Shown here piece by piece: positions 26,304-35,900 of a DNA stretch of 64,000 nt. Under the pieces are notes generated by a model. The model saw only the letters and a list, made by a program, of their open reading frames with translations. It did no database searches and was not told the DNA's origin. This DNA is from CAZQXD01 sp964597315 (GTDB taxonomy: Bacteria; Pseudomonadota; Gammaproteobacteria; Competibacterales; Competibacteraceae): positions 3,235 through 67,234 of the forward strand of contig CAZQXD010000017.1 of the NCBI GenBank assembly GCA_964597315.1, in the 5' to 3' direction. Numbering within the stretch: the stretch's first letter is position 1; each line of letters starts with the position of its first letter. The translations under genes were made by a program, and so were the position numbers.

Positions 26304-27458
26304 TCAGCGCTGGTCGATGGGCATGAAGTCCCGGTTCTCCGGTCCCGTATAGTTGGCGCTGGGCCGGATGATCTTGCCATCCTGACGCTGCTCGATGACA
26401 TGGGCGCACCAGCCGCTGGTGCGGGAAATCACGAACAACGGGGTGAACATGGCGGTAGGCACGCCCATCAGGTGGTAGGACACCGCCGAGTACCAGTCCA
26501 GGTTGGCGAACATGTGCTTGGCCTCCCACATCACCGCTTCCAGGCGCTCGGCCACGTTGTACATCTTCATGTTGCCGGCGTCCTCGGACAGGTTTCGAGC
26601 TACTTCTTTAATCACCTTGTTGCGAGGATCGCCCACGGTGTAGACCGGGTGACCGAAACCGATGATGACCTCCTTGCGCTCCACCCGGGCGCGGATATCG
26701 GCCTCCGCCTCGTCGGGGTTGTCATAACGCTGCTGGATATCGAAGGACACTTCGTTGGCGCCGCCGTGCTTGGGGCCACGCAGGGCGCCAATGGCGCCGG
26801 TGACTGCGGAGTACATATCCGAAGCGGTGCCGGCGATGACCCGGCCGGTGAAGGTGCTGGCGTTGAATTCGTGCTCGGCATACAGCACCAGGGAGGTGTG
26901 CATGGCCTTGACCCACAGTTCCCGGGGCGGCTGGCCGTGGAGCAGGTGCAGGAAATGCCCGCCGATGGAATCGTCATCGGTCTCCACCTCGATGCGCCGA
27001 CCGTTATGGCTGTAGTGGTACCAATACAGCAGCATGGAGCCGAAGGAGGCTATCAGCCGGTCGGCCAAGCCCCGGGCGCCAGCCACATCGTGGTCCTCTT
27101 TCTCGGGCAGCACCGTGCCCAGCACCGAACAACCGGTTCGCAACACGTCCATGGGGTGGGCCGAGGCGGGGATCTGTTCCAGCACCGCCTTCACCGGCGT
27201 GGGCAGGCCGCGCAGGGCTTGGAGCCGGGACTTGTAATGGTCCAGTTCCGCCCGGTTGGGCAGCTTATTGTGGATCAGCAGATGGGCGATTTCCTCGAAC
27301 TCGCAATGCTCGGCCAGATCCAGGATGTCAAAGCCCCGGTAGTGCAAATCATTGCCGGTGCGGCCCACGGTGCAAATAGCGGTGTTGCCGGCCACCTGGC
27401 CGGACAGGGCCACGGACTTCTTAGGCTTGCGGACGGGATCGGTTGCCATTTCGCTCAT
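26304..27458 (-). CDS. prpC: 2-methylcitrate synthase PrpC
   Basis: Condenses propionyl-CoA with oxaloacetate. The 384-residue citrate-synthase-fold protein has LSGQVAGNTAICTVGRTGNDLHYRG broken here as TAICTVGRTGNDLHYRG, plus catalytic His/Asp regions LYAEHEFNASTFTGRV and GFGHPVYTVGDPRN. The N-terminus is short, as in methylcitrate synthases rather than GltA. Its start overlaps the prpB stop by 4 bp (ATGA). Confidence 0.95.
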   Translation of the reverse strand: MSEMATDPVRKPKKSVALSGQVAGNTAICTVGRTGNDLHYRGFDILDLAEHCEFEEIAHLLIHNKLPNRAELDHYKSRLQALRGLPTPVKAVLEQIPASAHPMDVLRTGCSVLGTVLPEKEDHDVAGARGLADRLIASFGSMLLYWYHYSHNGRRIEVETDDDSIGGHFLHLLHGQPPRELWVKAMHTSLVLYAEHEFNASTFTGRVIAGTASDMYSAVTGAIGALRGPKHGGANEVSFDIQQRYDNPDEAEADIRARVERKEVIIGFGHPVYTVGDPRNKVIKEVARNLSEDAGNMKMYNVAERLEAVMWEAKHMFANLDWYSAVSYHLMGVPTAMFTPLFVISRTSGWCAHVIEQRQDGKIIRPSANYTGPENRDFMPIDQR

Positions 27459-28345
27459 GACTTGTCCTCCTTAGCGAATAACTGATCGAGTTTCTGCTCA
27501 TAGGCGTGGTAGCCCAGGAATTCGTACAATTCGGATCGGGTCTGCATCAGGTCAACGACGTTTTGCTGGGTGCCCTCGGCGCGTAAGCTTTGGTAGACGG
27601 CCAGGGCGGCCTTGCTGGCGGCCCGGAACGTGGACAGGGGATACAACACCAGGCCGACGCCGTTGTCGCCCAGCTCTTGGGTGGTGTAGAGTGGCGTGGA
27701 GCCGAACTCGGTGATATTGGCCAGCACCGGCGCCCGAACCGCCTCGGCGAACTGCTTGTACATGGCCAGATCGGTGATGGCCTCAGGGAAAATCATATCG
27801 GCTCCGGCCTCCACGCAGGCGCAGGCCCGGTCCATGGCCGATTGCAAGCCCTCCACCGCCAGGGCGTCGGTGCGGGCCATAATCACGAACTGGGCATCGG
27901 TCTTGGCATCCACCGCCGCCTTCACCCGGTCCACCATCTCGGCCTGGGAGACGATGGCTTTGCCCGGCCGATGGCCGCAGCGTTTCTGGCTCACCTGGTC
28001 TTCGATGTGAACGGCGCCGGCGCCCATCTTGATCATGGACCGCACGGTACGGGCGATATTGAAAGCCCCGCCCCAGCCGGTATCCACATCCACCAGCACC
28101 GGTAGTTCGGTGACAGCGGTGATGCGTTCCAGGTCAATGAGTACGTCTTCCAGAGTGGTGATGCCCAGATCTGGAATACCCCGGGAACAGGCGGCCACGC
28201 CGCCGCCAGAGATGTACAGGGCTTTGTAGCCCACTTGTTCGGCCATGCGCGCAAAGTAGGCGTTGACCGCGCCGACCACTTGCAAGGGTCGCTCTTGTTG
28301 GACCGCAGCGCGAAACCGCGCCCCGGCGGAGTGGGTATTGCTCAT
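27455..28345 (-). CDS. prpB: 2-methylisocitrate lyase PrpB
   Basis: Cleaves 2-methylisocitrate into pyruvate and succinate. The 296-residue protein of the isocitrate lyase/PEP mutase superfamily has the catalytic loop KRCGHRPGKAI with the conserved Cys, VDVDTGWGGAFNIARTV and ISGGGVAACSRGIPDLG. It is coupled to prpC by a 4-bp overlap and lies 154 bp after prpE; that gap contains AT-rich promoter-like sequence, so prpBCD may have its own start. Confidence 0.95.
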   Translation of the reverse strand: MSNTHSAGARFRAAVQQERPLQVVGAVNAYFARMAEQVGYKALYISGGGVAACSRGIPDLGITTLEDVLIDLERITAVTELPVLVDVDTGWGGAFNIARTVRSMIKMGAGAVHIEDQVSQKRCGHRPGKAIVSQAEMVDRVKAAVDAKTDAQFVIMARTDALAVEGLQSAMDRACACVEAGADMIFPEAITDLAMYKQFAEAVRAPVLANITEFGSTPLYTTQELGDNGVGLVLYPLSTFRAASKAALAVYQSLRAEGTQQNVVDLMQTRSELYEFLGYHAYEQKLDQLFAKEDKS

Positions 28346-28499
28346 GGGGATTCACCTCGCTGTTCTCAGTCCTGGTCGGATCGGCGCCAGAAGCCGTTCG
28401 GCCGCCGATGGGCGGTCGGTGGTGTCCATACCCTCCCTGCCCCCTCCCCCGAAAGGGAGGAGATAGTATATATTTCAAACGCTTAAAAATTTGAGGCGG

Positions 28500-30389
28500 T
28501 TATTCCTGCACCGCCTCGCGCACCGCCTCCAGGGAGGCGGGGTCATCCAGGGTGGACAAGTCGCCCGGATCGCGGCCTTCCGCCAACGCCTGGATGGAGC
28601 GGCGCAGCAGTTTGCCAGAACGGGTCTTGGGCAGGGCCTTGACGAAGTGGACATGCTTGGGGCGAGCTACTGGTCCCAGGGACTTGACCACTGCGGCCAT
28701 GATCTCCTTTTCCAGAGCCTTGGCCGCCTCGGGCGTATCGGCCTTGGAGGGGTCCTTGAGGGTGGTGAAGGCCACCGCCTCCTGGCCCTTGAGTTCGTCG
28801 TGGATGCCCACCACCGCCACTTCGGCCACTGCCGGATGGCTGCTCACCGCTTCCTCGATCTCTCGGGTGCCCAGCCGGTGGCCAGCCACATTGATCACAT
28901 CGTCGGTACGGCCCAGGATGAAGAAATAGCCGTCGTCGTCACGCACCGCCCAGTCTGAGGAGGAGTACAGTAATTCCTTAAAATCGGAGAAATAGCTCTT
29001 GAGAAACCGCTGGTCATCACCCCAGACCGTGGTCATGCAGCCCGGTGGCAGGGGCGGCGCCACTACCAATACGCCCTTCTCGTTGGGACCGGCTTCCTGG
29101 CCCGTGGTTTCGTTGATTACCCGGATGTCGTAGCCGTAGTTGGCGAAACCCGGGGAGCCGAAGCGGTTGGGCTTGAGTTCCACACCGGGCAGATAAGAAA
29201 GCATGGCCCAGCCGGTTTCAGTCTGCCAATAATGGTCGATCACCGGCACCCCCAGGGCGTCGCTGATCCAGCGGGAAGTAGGCTCATCCAAGGGTTCCCC
29301 GGCCAGGAACAGATAACGCAGGGAGGACAGGTCGTATTGTTTGAGGTATTTGGGGTCCTGCTTTTTCAGCACCCGCACCGCAGTGGGGGAACTGAACATG
29401 GTGGTGACGTTGTAATCCTCGACGATCTTCCACCAGATACCGGCGTCGGGACGGGTGGGCAGCCCCTCGTACACGATAGTGGTCATGCCATTGATCAGCG
29501 GCCCGTAAACGATATAGGAGTGGCCTACCACCCAGCCGATATCGGAGGTGGTAAACATGGTCTCGCCAGGATTGGCGTTATAGACGTGCCTCATGGTCGA
29601 GGCCAAAGCTACGCAGTAGCCGCCCACGTCCCGCTGTACGCCCTTGGGAGTACCGGTGGTGCCAGAGGTGTAGAGGATATAGCTGGGTTCGTTGGACTCC
29701 AGCCAAGTGCAGTCCACCTGGTCGTCTAGGTGCTGCTCGCGGAGGCTGGCGTAATCCAGATCCCGCCCCTCGACCATGGGCATCTGCTTGTCCAGACCCC
29801 GGTGGCAGATGATGACCTTGTCCGGGGGGAACTGAGCCTTCTCGCAAGCGGCATCCACCAGGTGCTTATAGAGCACCGGCTTGCCATTGCGCATCCCGGC
29901 GTCGGCGGTGATCATCAGTTTGGGCTTGGCGTCGTCGATGCGCACCGCCAGGTTATGAGCGGCGAAACCCCCGAAAACCACTGAGTGGACGGCGCCCACC
30001 CGGGCGCAAGCCAACATGGCGAAGATGGCTTCGGCGATCATGGGCATGTAGATCACCACCCGGTCGCCCTTGCCCACGCCCTGACTCTTGAGTACCGCAG
30101 CGAAGCGGTTTACCTCCCGGTGCAGTTCGGCGAAGGTGTAAGTCCGAGTTTCCTCGGTCTCGGTAGAGATATACACCACCGCAGGCTGATCGGCCCGGTC
30201 CTTGATGTGGCGGTCCACGGCGTTGTAACAGAGATTGGTCTCGCCGCCAGCGAACCAGTTGCGAAAAGGTGGGTTGGAATAGTCCAGTATCTTGTCGGGC
30301 AGCTTGTGCCAATGGATTAGTTGCGCTTGTTCGTCCCAGAAACCCTCAGCGTCTTCGATGGAACGGCGGTGAAATGCTTCATGGTTCAT
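28500..30389 (-). CDS. prpE: Propionyl-CoA synthetase PrpE
   Basis: AMP-forming acyl-CoA synthetase that activates propionate. The 629-residue protein has the P-loop YILYTSGTTGTPKGVQRD, the adenylate motif YWQTETGW, hinge LGRTDDVINVAGHRLGTREI and the catalytic, acetylation-sensitive Lys in KTRSGKLLRR. Context (prpBCD) favours propionate over acetate. It is the first gene of the operon, with a 321-bp upstream gap to mdh. Confidence 0.94.
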   Translation of the reverse strand: MNHEAFHRRSIEDAEGFWDEQAQLIHWHKLPDKILDYSNPPFRNWFAGGETNLCYNAVDRHIKDRADQPAVVYISTETEETRTYTFAELHREVNRFAAVLKSQGVGKGDRVVIYMPMIAEAIFAMLACARVGAVHSVVFGGFAAHNLAVRIDDAKPKLMITADAGMRNGKPVLYKHLVDAACEKAQFPPDKVIICHRGLDKQMPMVEGRDLDYASLREQHLDDQVDCTWLESNEPSYILYTSGTTGTPKGVQRDVGGYCVALASTMRHVYNANPGETMFTTSDIGWVVGHSYIVYGPLINGMTTIVYEGLPTRPDAGIWWKIVEDYNVTTMFSSPTAVRVLKKQDPKYLKQYDLSSLRYLFLAGEPLDEPTSRWISDALGVPVIDHYWQTETGWAMLSYLPGVELKPNRFGSPGFANYGYDIRVINETTGQEAGPNEKGVLVVAPPLPPGCMTTVWGDDQRFLKSYFSDFKELLYSSSDWAVRDDDGYFFILGRTDDVINVAGHRLGTREIEEAVSSHPAVAEVAVVGIHDELKGQEAVAFTTLKDPSKADTPEAAKALEKEIMAAVVKSLGPVARPKHVHFVKALPKTRSGKLLRRSIQALAEGRDPGDLSTLDDPASLEAVREAVQE

Positions 30390-30548
30390 TATCTCTATCC
30401 TCCAGATTCCACGGCGTGTGTAGTGCGGCCGGAGCCTAAATACGTCTCTACCGCCCGACCTTCGGTGACTGAGGCGGCGCTGTGGAGCGGGACCTCCTAC
30501 CGAGACTTATAATAAATTAACTTAATATCTTTTAAAAAAACAATTCAC

Positions 30549-30567
30549 AATGTTAATAAACAACATT
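30549..30567. promoter_or_regulatory. AT-rich control region of prpE with an inverted repeat
   Basis: The gap 30390-30710 is strongly AT-rich between about 30508 and 30600. It holds a dyad with perfect 6-bp arms AATGTT/AACATT around a 7-bp centre, 160 bp before prpE. It may be the operator of an unseen propionate regulator. No prpR-like gene is in the window. Confidence 0.3.
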
Positions 30568-30613
30568 AGATAATACCACCTTAGACTAAATCTAAGATTT
30601 TGAATGGCGTAAT

Positions 30614-30641
30614 AAAAAAGGCGCCCCTGCAAGGAGCGCCT
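30614..30641 (-). terminator. Rho-independent terminator after mdh
   Basis: Minus-strand hairpin AGGCGCTCC/GGGGCGCCT (one mismatch, 5-nt loop) followed by six T. It lies about 70 bp past the mdh stop and separates mdh from the prpE promoter region. Confidence 0.85.
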
Positions 30642-30710
30642 AAGCTGTACCGAATCATGGCATTGCCGAGTAGCTTGAGCGGGCATCGGCAGCCATGACC
30701 GTAGGCAATA

Positions 30711-31694
30711 TCAACCTCCGAGCAGGTGTTCCACGGCGGCCCGTTCCTCACGCAGTTCTTGCTCGGTGGCATTCATCTTCTCGCGGCTGAACTCGTCCAC
30801 CGACAACCCCTGGACGATATCGTACTTGCCCTCTTTGCAAGTGCAGGGATAGGAGTAAATTATCCCTTGCTCGATGCCGTAAGAACCATCGGCGGGGATG
30901 GACATGCTCACCCAGTCTCCATCCGGGGTACCCATGGCCCAGTCGCGCATATGGTCGATGGCGGCGGAGGCGGCGGAGGCGGCGGAGGAAGCGCCCCGGG
31001 CCTTGATGATGGCGGCGCCGCGCTGCTGCACGATGGGGATGAACTGGTCCCGGTACCAATCCTGCTCCACCAACCCGGGGGCGGCCTGGCCAGACACGGT
31101 GCATTGGCTGATGTCTGGATACTGGGTGGCGGAGTGATTGCCCCAGATGATCATCTTCTTGATGTCGTTGACATGCTTGCCGGTCTTTTCAGCCAACTGA
31201 GACAAGGCCCGGTTGTGGTCCAGACGGGTCATGGCGGTAAACTGCCGGGGGTCCAGATCGGGCGCATTGGCGGCGGCGATCAGGGCGTTGGTGTTGGCTG
31301 GGTTGCCCACCACCAACACCTTGACGTCACGGGCGGCATGGTCGTTGATGGCCTTGCCCTGGGGTCCGAAGATGGCGCCGTTGGCGGACAGCAGGTCCTT
31401 ACGCTCCATACCCGGGCCACGGGGGCGGGCGCCCACCAAGAGAGCATAGTTGATATCTTTGAAGCCCACATTGATATCGTCGGTGGCCACCACGCCCGCC
31501 AGCAGCGGGAAAGCGCAGTCGTTCAGTTCCATGACGACCCCTTCCAGGGCCTGGAGGGCCGGGGTGATTTCCAGCAGGTGCAGGATCACCGGCTGGTCAG
31601 GCCCCAGCATATCCCCATAGGCGATGCGGAAGGCCATGGCATAACCGATATTGCCGGCGGCGCCGGTGATGGCTACGCGAACGGGCTGTTTCAT
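30711..31694 (-). CDS. mdh: Malate dehydrogenase
   Basis: NAD-dependent malate/oxaloacetate dehydrogenase of 327 residues, cytosolic-like/type 2 form. The Rossmann motif ITGAAGNIGYAMAFRIA, GARPRGPGMERKDLL, TRLDHNRALSQLA and the catalytic His in IIWGNHSATQYPD are present. The run RGASSAASAASAAIDH is encoded by a short GCC-rich triplet repeat but is conserved in the family. Next to prpEBCD it could supply the oxaloacetate used by PrpC. Confidence 0.95.
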   Translation of the reverse strand: MKQPVRVAITGAAGNIGYAMAFRIAYGDMLGPDQPVILHLLEITPALQALEGVVMELNDCAFPLLAGVVATDDINVGFKDINYALLVGARPRGPGMERKDLLSANGAIFGPQGKAINDHAARDVKVLVVGNPANTNALIAAANAPDLDPRQFTAMTRLDHNRALSQLAEKTGKHVNDIKKMIIWGNHSATQYPDISQCTVSGQAAPGLVEQDWYRDQFIPIVQQRGAAIIKARGASSAASAASAAIDHMRDWAMGTPDGDWVSMSIPADGSYGIEQGIIYSYPCTCKEGKYDIVQGLSVDEFSREKMNATEQELREERAAVEHLLGG

Positions 31695-31849
31695 GAATTC
31701 GCTCCTTATAATATTAAGTCTGCTCGTTTAAGCGATGACGTGTTGAAAAACCCGGGGACCGGGACCCGGCGCTCCAGGGCTACAGGAAATTTATGCCGCC
31801 TATATCCTGCATAATATGTGTGGAATTGCAAATTATAAAGCCAAACGGT

Positions 31850-32695
31850 TCAGGTGTGCAGGGTCGGACGATGGGTCGTCTTGCGCCGCTCCAGCCCGGC
31901 CATATCGATGATGGTGGCGGCGATCTCCTCGATGGACTTGAGGGAGGTGCGCAGATGGGAAATCCTCAGCTTGCGAAATAGGGCCTCGGCCTGGCGGATC
32001 TCGTAATCGCACTGCTCAATGGAGGCATAGCGGCTATTGGGCAGACGCTCATGGCGGATCTGGGTTAGGCGCAGAGGGTCGGTGGTCAGCCCGAATAGCT
32101 TGGCCTTGAAGGGCTTGAGGGTATTCGGCAGTTTCAGTTCCTCCATGTCGTCCTCAGTGATGGGGAAATTGGCGGCGCGGATGCCGTAATGCAGGCTCAG
32201 ATACAGGCAGGTCGGGGTTTTACCGGTGCGGGAGATGCCCACCAGGATAATATCCGCTTCGTCTAGTCGGGCTATTGTGTTGCCATCATCGTGGTTGAGG
32301 GTGAAGTTGATGGCCTCGATACGCGAGGAATACGTCTCAATGTCGGTCATGCCGTGGGAACGACCGGCGGTCAGGGTAGACTTGGTCTCCAGTTCTTGCT
32401 CCAACGGCTCGATGAAGGCGTCGAAAAAATCTAGGAACACGCAGTCGGCAGAGCGAATGGTTTCCCGAACCCGGGCGTCGATCAAGGTGCTGAACACCAG
32501 TGGCCGGACGCCATCTTCCAGTCCCGCTTGATCGATCCGCTCTCGGGCTCGTTGCGCCCGCTCCACGCTGTCGATAAAGCGCATGGAAGACTGCTCGATG
32601 TTCAGGGATTCGAACTGGGTGAGCAGGCTGTGACCCAGGGTCTCGGCGGTGATGGCGGTGCGGTCGGAAACAAAGAACGCCCGGCGCTTTGGCAT
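31850..32695 (-). CDS. ppsR: PEP synthase regulatory protein (kinase/pyrophosphorylase)
   Basis: Bifunctional regulator that phosphorylates phosphoenolpyruvate synthase with ADP and removes the phosphate with Pi (DUF299 family). It has the P-loop-like ILVGISRTGKTPTCLYLS and PITEDDMEELKLP. The ATG at 32693-32695 gives 281 residues; the 11 upstream codons are not conserved. Its target PpsA is not in the window. The gene lies 70 bp downstream of lutC, which links lactate-derived pyruvate to PEP formation. Confidence 0.93.
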   Translation of the reverse strand: MPKRRAFFVSDRTAITAETLGHSLLTQFESLNIEQSSMRFIDSVERAQRARERIDQAGLEDGVRPLVFSTLIDARVRETIRSADCVFLDFFDAFIEPLEQELETKSTLTAGRSHGMTDIETYSSRIEAINFTLNHDDGNTIARLDEADIILVGISRTGKTPTCLYLSLHYGIRAANFPITEDDMEELKLPNTLKPFKAKLFGLTTDPLRLTQIRHERLPNSRYASIEQCDYEIRQAEALFRKLRISHLRTSLKSIEEIAATIIDMAGLERRKTTHRPTLHT

Positions 32696-32765
32696 CGCTG
32701 CCCCCTTCAAAAGATTTCGAGGGGGCATTGTAGCCCAATCTGCATCCCGTGGGCGGGATCGGTAT

Positions 32766-33455
32766 TCAGCCCCGACCGGCGTCTAGCGGCCCCATGACCA
32801 GCACGATATGCAGTCGGATCGGCCCATGGGCGCCCAATTGCAAGGTCTGTTCGATATCCGCCGAACGGGATGGACCGGTAATCATGTTGACCGTGCGGGG
32901 AATTCCCTTGCCCCGCTCTCTGAGTTTCTGCCAAGCGTCCTCGTAGGGACCGACAATGGACTGATGGCTCAACACCACGATATGCACATCCGGCAGCAGA
33001 TTTAGCGTGGTGGGGCTGTGGGGACCGGAGAGCAGCATTAGAGTGCCGGTCTCGGCGATACCGGCGAAGGCTCCGGTGACGGTGATTTTGTCCCCGTTCT
33101 CGGCTTTGCGCCGCTGGATCTCCAGGCGGGTGGTATTCCAGGGTAGCCTGGCCAGTCCTTCGTCGGGGGCCATGACCAACCGGTTGCCCAAACCCTCGGC
33201 GTCCAGGTATGCGGCGATCGCTTGGGGAACCTGCTCGGCGGACTCCACCCGCTGCACCTCGGCCGCCGCCTCCTCGGCCATGGTCACGAACAACTCCGTG
33301 CGCTGCTCCGAAGGCAGCAGGGCGCGGCTCGGAATGGGGTTGCGGGGATGATCGGCCAGCCGTTGGTCCAGTTTCGAGCGATGGTCGCCGTCCAAGGGGC
33401 CGCGTTTCAGGTTGCGGCGGATGGAGTTGAGAATCTGTTCCCGGGCTTCGCTCAT
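32766..33455 (-). CDS. lutC: Lactate utilization protein LutC
   Basis: Member of the LUD domain family (YkgG type), third component of the LutABC L-lactate dehydrogenase. The 229-residue protein has ITVTGAFAGIAETGTLMLL and TGPSRSADIEQTLQLGAHGP, typical of LutC. The start overlaps the lutB stop by 4 bp. Confidence 0.93.
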   Translation of the reverse strand: MSEAREQILNSIRRNLKRGPLDGDHRSKLDQRLADHPRNPIPSRALLPSEQRTELFVTMAEEAAAEVQRVESAEQVPQAIAAYLDAEGLGNRLVMAPDEGLARLPWNTTRLEIQRRKAENGDKITVTGAFAGIAETGTLMLLSGPHSPTTLNLLPDVHIVVLSHQSIVGPYEDAWQKLRERGKGIPRTVNMITGPSRSADIEQTLQLGAHGPIRLHIVLVMGPLDAGRG

Positions 33456-34879
33456 GATCCTGCCCCCCGTTGCCGTTCAACCCAGAGTTGCTGAAAAGTT
33501 TTGCCCTGGGGCGCCGGCATGTCTCGCCAGTCGGTCCAGCCGCCGACCAGGGGCAGTTTGCTGATGCGTCCCGTTTTACCGCCCATGAATTTCAAGACCC
33601 GGGCCCCGATCCTGGAAACGGTGTGATACAGCTTGGGTCGGCTGGCGAAAAAACGCCAGATTCCTAGACCATAGCGCACCGCCGCCGGGGACAGATGTTG
33701 TTCATATTCCCGCTCCCGCCAATGGCGCATCAGCTTGGGCAGGGGGATACGCACCGGGCAGACCGATTCGCAACGCCCACAAAACGTGGACGCATTGGGC
33801 AGATGCCCGGCTTTGTCCACTCCGATCAGTTGCGGGGTCAGCACCGAACCCATGGGACCGGGATAGACCCAGCCATAGGCGTGGCCACCGATGGCCCCGT
33901 AGACCGGGCAATGGTTCATGCAGGCAGAACAACGGATACAGCGCAGCATGTCCTGGAATTCGCCTCCCAGCATGCCGGCGCGGCCGTTATCCAGCAGCAC
34001 CACATGGAACTGCTCCGGTCCGTCTAGGTCCTCGGGGCGGCGGGGTCCGCTGGACAGGGTGTTATAGACGGTGAATTCCTGGCCGGTGGCGGAACGGGCC
34101 AGCAGCCTGAGAAACAGGCTCAGGTCTTCCAGGGTGGGCACGACTTTTTCGATGCTGGACAACACCACATGTACTTTGGGCAGGGTTTGGGTCAGATCGC
34201 CATTGCCCTCGTTGGTGACAATAATGGTGGAGCCGGTTTCCGCCACCAGAAAATTGGCCCCGGTGACGCCCACGTCGGCGGCCAGAAATTTATTACGCAG
34301 CACGAAACGGGCCTCATTCATGAGTTCCCGGGGTTCTTCTAGGCGTTTGGTGAGTCCGTATTGCTGGTGGTTGGCATGAAAAGCGTCGGACACCTGATCG
34401 CGGTTCAGATGAATGGCCGGGGCTATGATATGGGAGGGGTGTTCCTGGCGCAGTTGCAGGATGTATTCCCCCAGGTCGGTCTCCACGGGCCGCACGCCGT
34501 TGGCTTCCAGATAGTCGTTGAGACCGGTTTCCTCGCTGACCATGGATTTACCCTTGGTCACGGTCTTGGCGTCCACCGAGCGGCAGATGTCCAAGATAAT
34601 GCGATTGGCCTCCTCGGCGTCCCTGGCCCAATGGACCTTACCGCCATTGTTGATCACCTTGGCCTCGAAGGTCTCCAGATAATAATCCAGGTGGGCCAGG
34701 ATGTGGTTTTTCAAGTCCCGGCCCTGGTCGCGCAAATCTTCGAACTCCGGCATCCGGGCGATGGCCGCAGCGCGTTTGCCCGGAAAACCGGCGCGCAGAT
34801 TGCCCAGGGCCTTTTGCAGGGCCGGGTCGTGCAGTGCCTTATGGGCATTGTGCTTAAAGTCGGGGCTGCTTATCCGCAT
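33452..34879 (-). CDS. lutB: Lactate utilization iron-sulfur protein LutB
   Basis: The 475-residue protein has an N-terminal LUD domain (TKGKSMVSEETGLNDYL, VTGANFLVAETGSTIIVTN) and two [4Fe-4S] ferredoxin motifs: CIRCSACMNHCP and CGRCESVCP. It is the electron-carrying subunit (YkgF type) of the lactate-oxidising complex. It lies 19 bp after lutA and overlaps lutC. Confidence 0.95.
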   Translation of the reverse strand: MRISSPDFKHNAHKALHDPALQKALGNLRAGFPGKRAAAIARMPEFEDLRDQGRDLKNHILAHLDYYLETFEAKVINNGGKVHWARDAEEANRIILDICRSVDAKTVTKGKSMVSEETGLNDYLEANGVRPVETDLGEYILQLRQEHPSHIIAPAIHLNRDQVSDAFHANHQQYGLTKRLEEPRELMNEARFVLRNKFLAADVGVTGANFLVAETGSTIIVTNEGNGDLTQTLPKVHVVLSSIEKVVPTLEDLSLFLRLLARSATGQEFTVYNTLSSGPRRPEDLDGPEQFHVVLLDNGRAGMLGGEFQDMLRCIRCSACMNHCPVYGAIGGHAYGWVYPGPMGSVLTPQLIGVDKAGHLPNASTFCGRCESVCPVRIPLPKLMRHWREREYEQHLSPAAVRYGLGIWRFFASRPKLYHTVSRIGARVLKFMGGKTGRISKLPLVGGWTDWRDMPAPQGKTFQQLWVERQRGAGS

Positions 34880-34898
34880 GAGAGGTTTCCCCTGGTTC

Positions 34899-35687
34899 TC
34901 AGGACTCGCCTATTGGCGGCTCCTTGGTGTGACCCGATAAAACCTCGGCCACATGCCGGACCCGGATGGCTGATCCTTCCCGCTTGAGCTTGCCGGCCAT
35001 GTTCAAAAGACAGCCCAGATCCCCGGCCAGCAGGGTATCGGCTCCCGAGGCTTTGATATGGGCGGTCTTGTCGCTGACCATCCGGTTCGAAATCTCGGGA
35101 TACTTGACGCAGAACGTACCACCGAAACCGCAGCAAACCTCACAGTCGGTCATTTCCTTCAGTTCCAGACCGGCCACCGAGGCTAATAGCTTGCGGGGTT
35201 GATTCTTGACCCCCAGTTCCCTCAATCCCGAACAGGAATCATGATAGGTCGCGGCGCCCTCGTAGTGGACGTCCGCCACCGACTCCACCCCCAGCACATC
35301 CACCAAAAATGCGATGAGCTCATAGGTCTTGTCCGCCAATGCCCGCGCCCGGGCTTGCATGGCGGGATCGTCGGCGAATAGCTCCGGGTAATGATCTTTG
35401 ATAGTGGCGCCGCAGGAACCGGATGGAGCCACGACATAATCGAAGCCTTCGAAGGCTTCGATCACCTGTCGGGCCAGCACGGCCGCATCGGCTCGATCAC
35501 CGGAGTTATAGGCCGGCTGACCGCAGCAGGTCTGGACCCGAGGCGCCTCCACCCCGCAGCCGGCATCTTCCAGAAGTTTCACCGCCGCGAATCCAACCGA
35601 AGGCCGGAACAGGTCTACCAGACAGGTGACGAACAACCCCACCCGCAAATTACCCTCATGGGGGTCGCGGCTGCTTGATTTCATCAT
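34899..35687 (-). CDS. lutA: Lactate utilization protein LutA
   Basis: CCG-domain (heterodisulfide-reductase-like) protein of 262 residues with two cysteine motifs: CCGQPAYNSG and CCGFGGTFCVKYPEIS. It is the YkgE homologue and first gene of lutABC. The 213 bp upstream (35688-35900) has no gene and no clear operator; no lutR/GlcC-type regulator is nearby. The lut genes may feed electrons to the quinone pool. Confidence 0.94.
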   Translation of the reverse strand: MMKSSSRDPHEGNLRVGLFVTCLVDLFRPSVGFAAVKLLEDAGCGVEAPRVQTCCGQPAYNSGDRADAAVLARQVIEAFEGFDYVVAPSGSCGATIKDHYPELFADDPAMQARARALADKTYELIAFLVDVLGVESVADVHYEGAATYHDSCSGLRELGVKNQPRKLLASVAGLELKEMTDCEVCCGFGGTFCVKYPEISNRMVSDKTAHIKASGADTLLAGDLGCLLNMAGKLKREGSAIRVRHVAEVLSGHTKEPPIGES

Positions 35688-35900
35688 TCATCCTCAAATG
35701 GGTTTGATGCATCCACCAAAACTAGAACGCGGCGCAATAGTGGACTGACTCCACACCTAGACAACAACGCTGGAATCAATCTCTACAAAATAGCAGAAAT
35801 AATGGGGGTTATAGGAACTTGGTCAATGTCTGTTCAGGGGAGGCTAAAATTTTGGACCTGAAATCGTCATTCGAAATTCATGCCAATACGCGCTAAACGC

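Noticed and set aside
26259..27485. 408-codon plus-strand frame opposite prpC
   Set aside because: Mirror frame of a GC-rich gene; composition rich in G, H, V and Q, no domain, no start context.
30960..31010. GGCGGA triplet repeat as a tandem repeat locus
   Set aside because: It encodes the conserved Ala/Ser helix of malate dehydrogenase.
30726..31814. 362-codon plus-strand frame with a glycine run opposite mdh
   Set aside because: The glycine run is the antisense of the Ala/Ser-rich MDH segment; not a gene.
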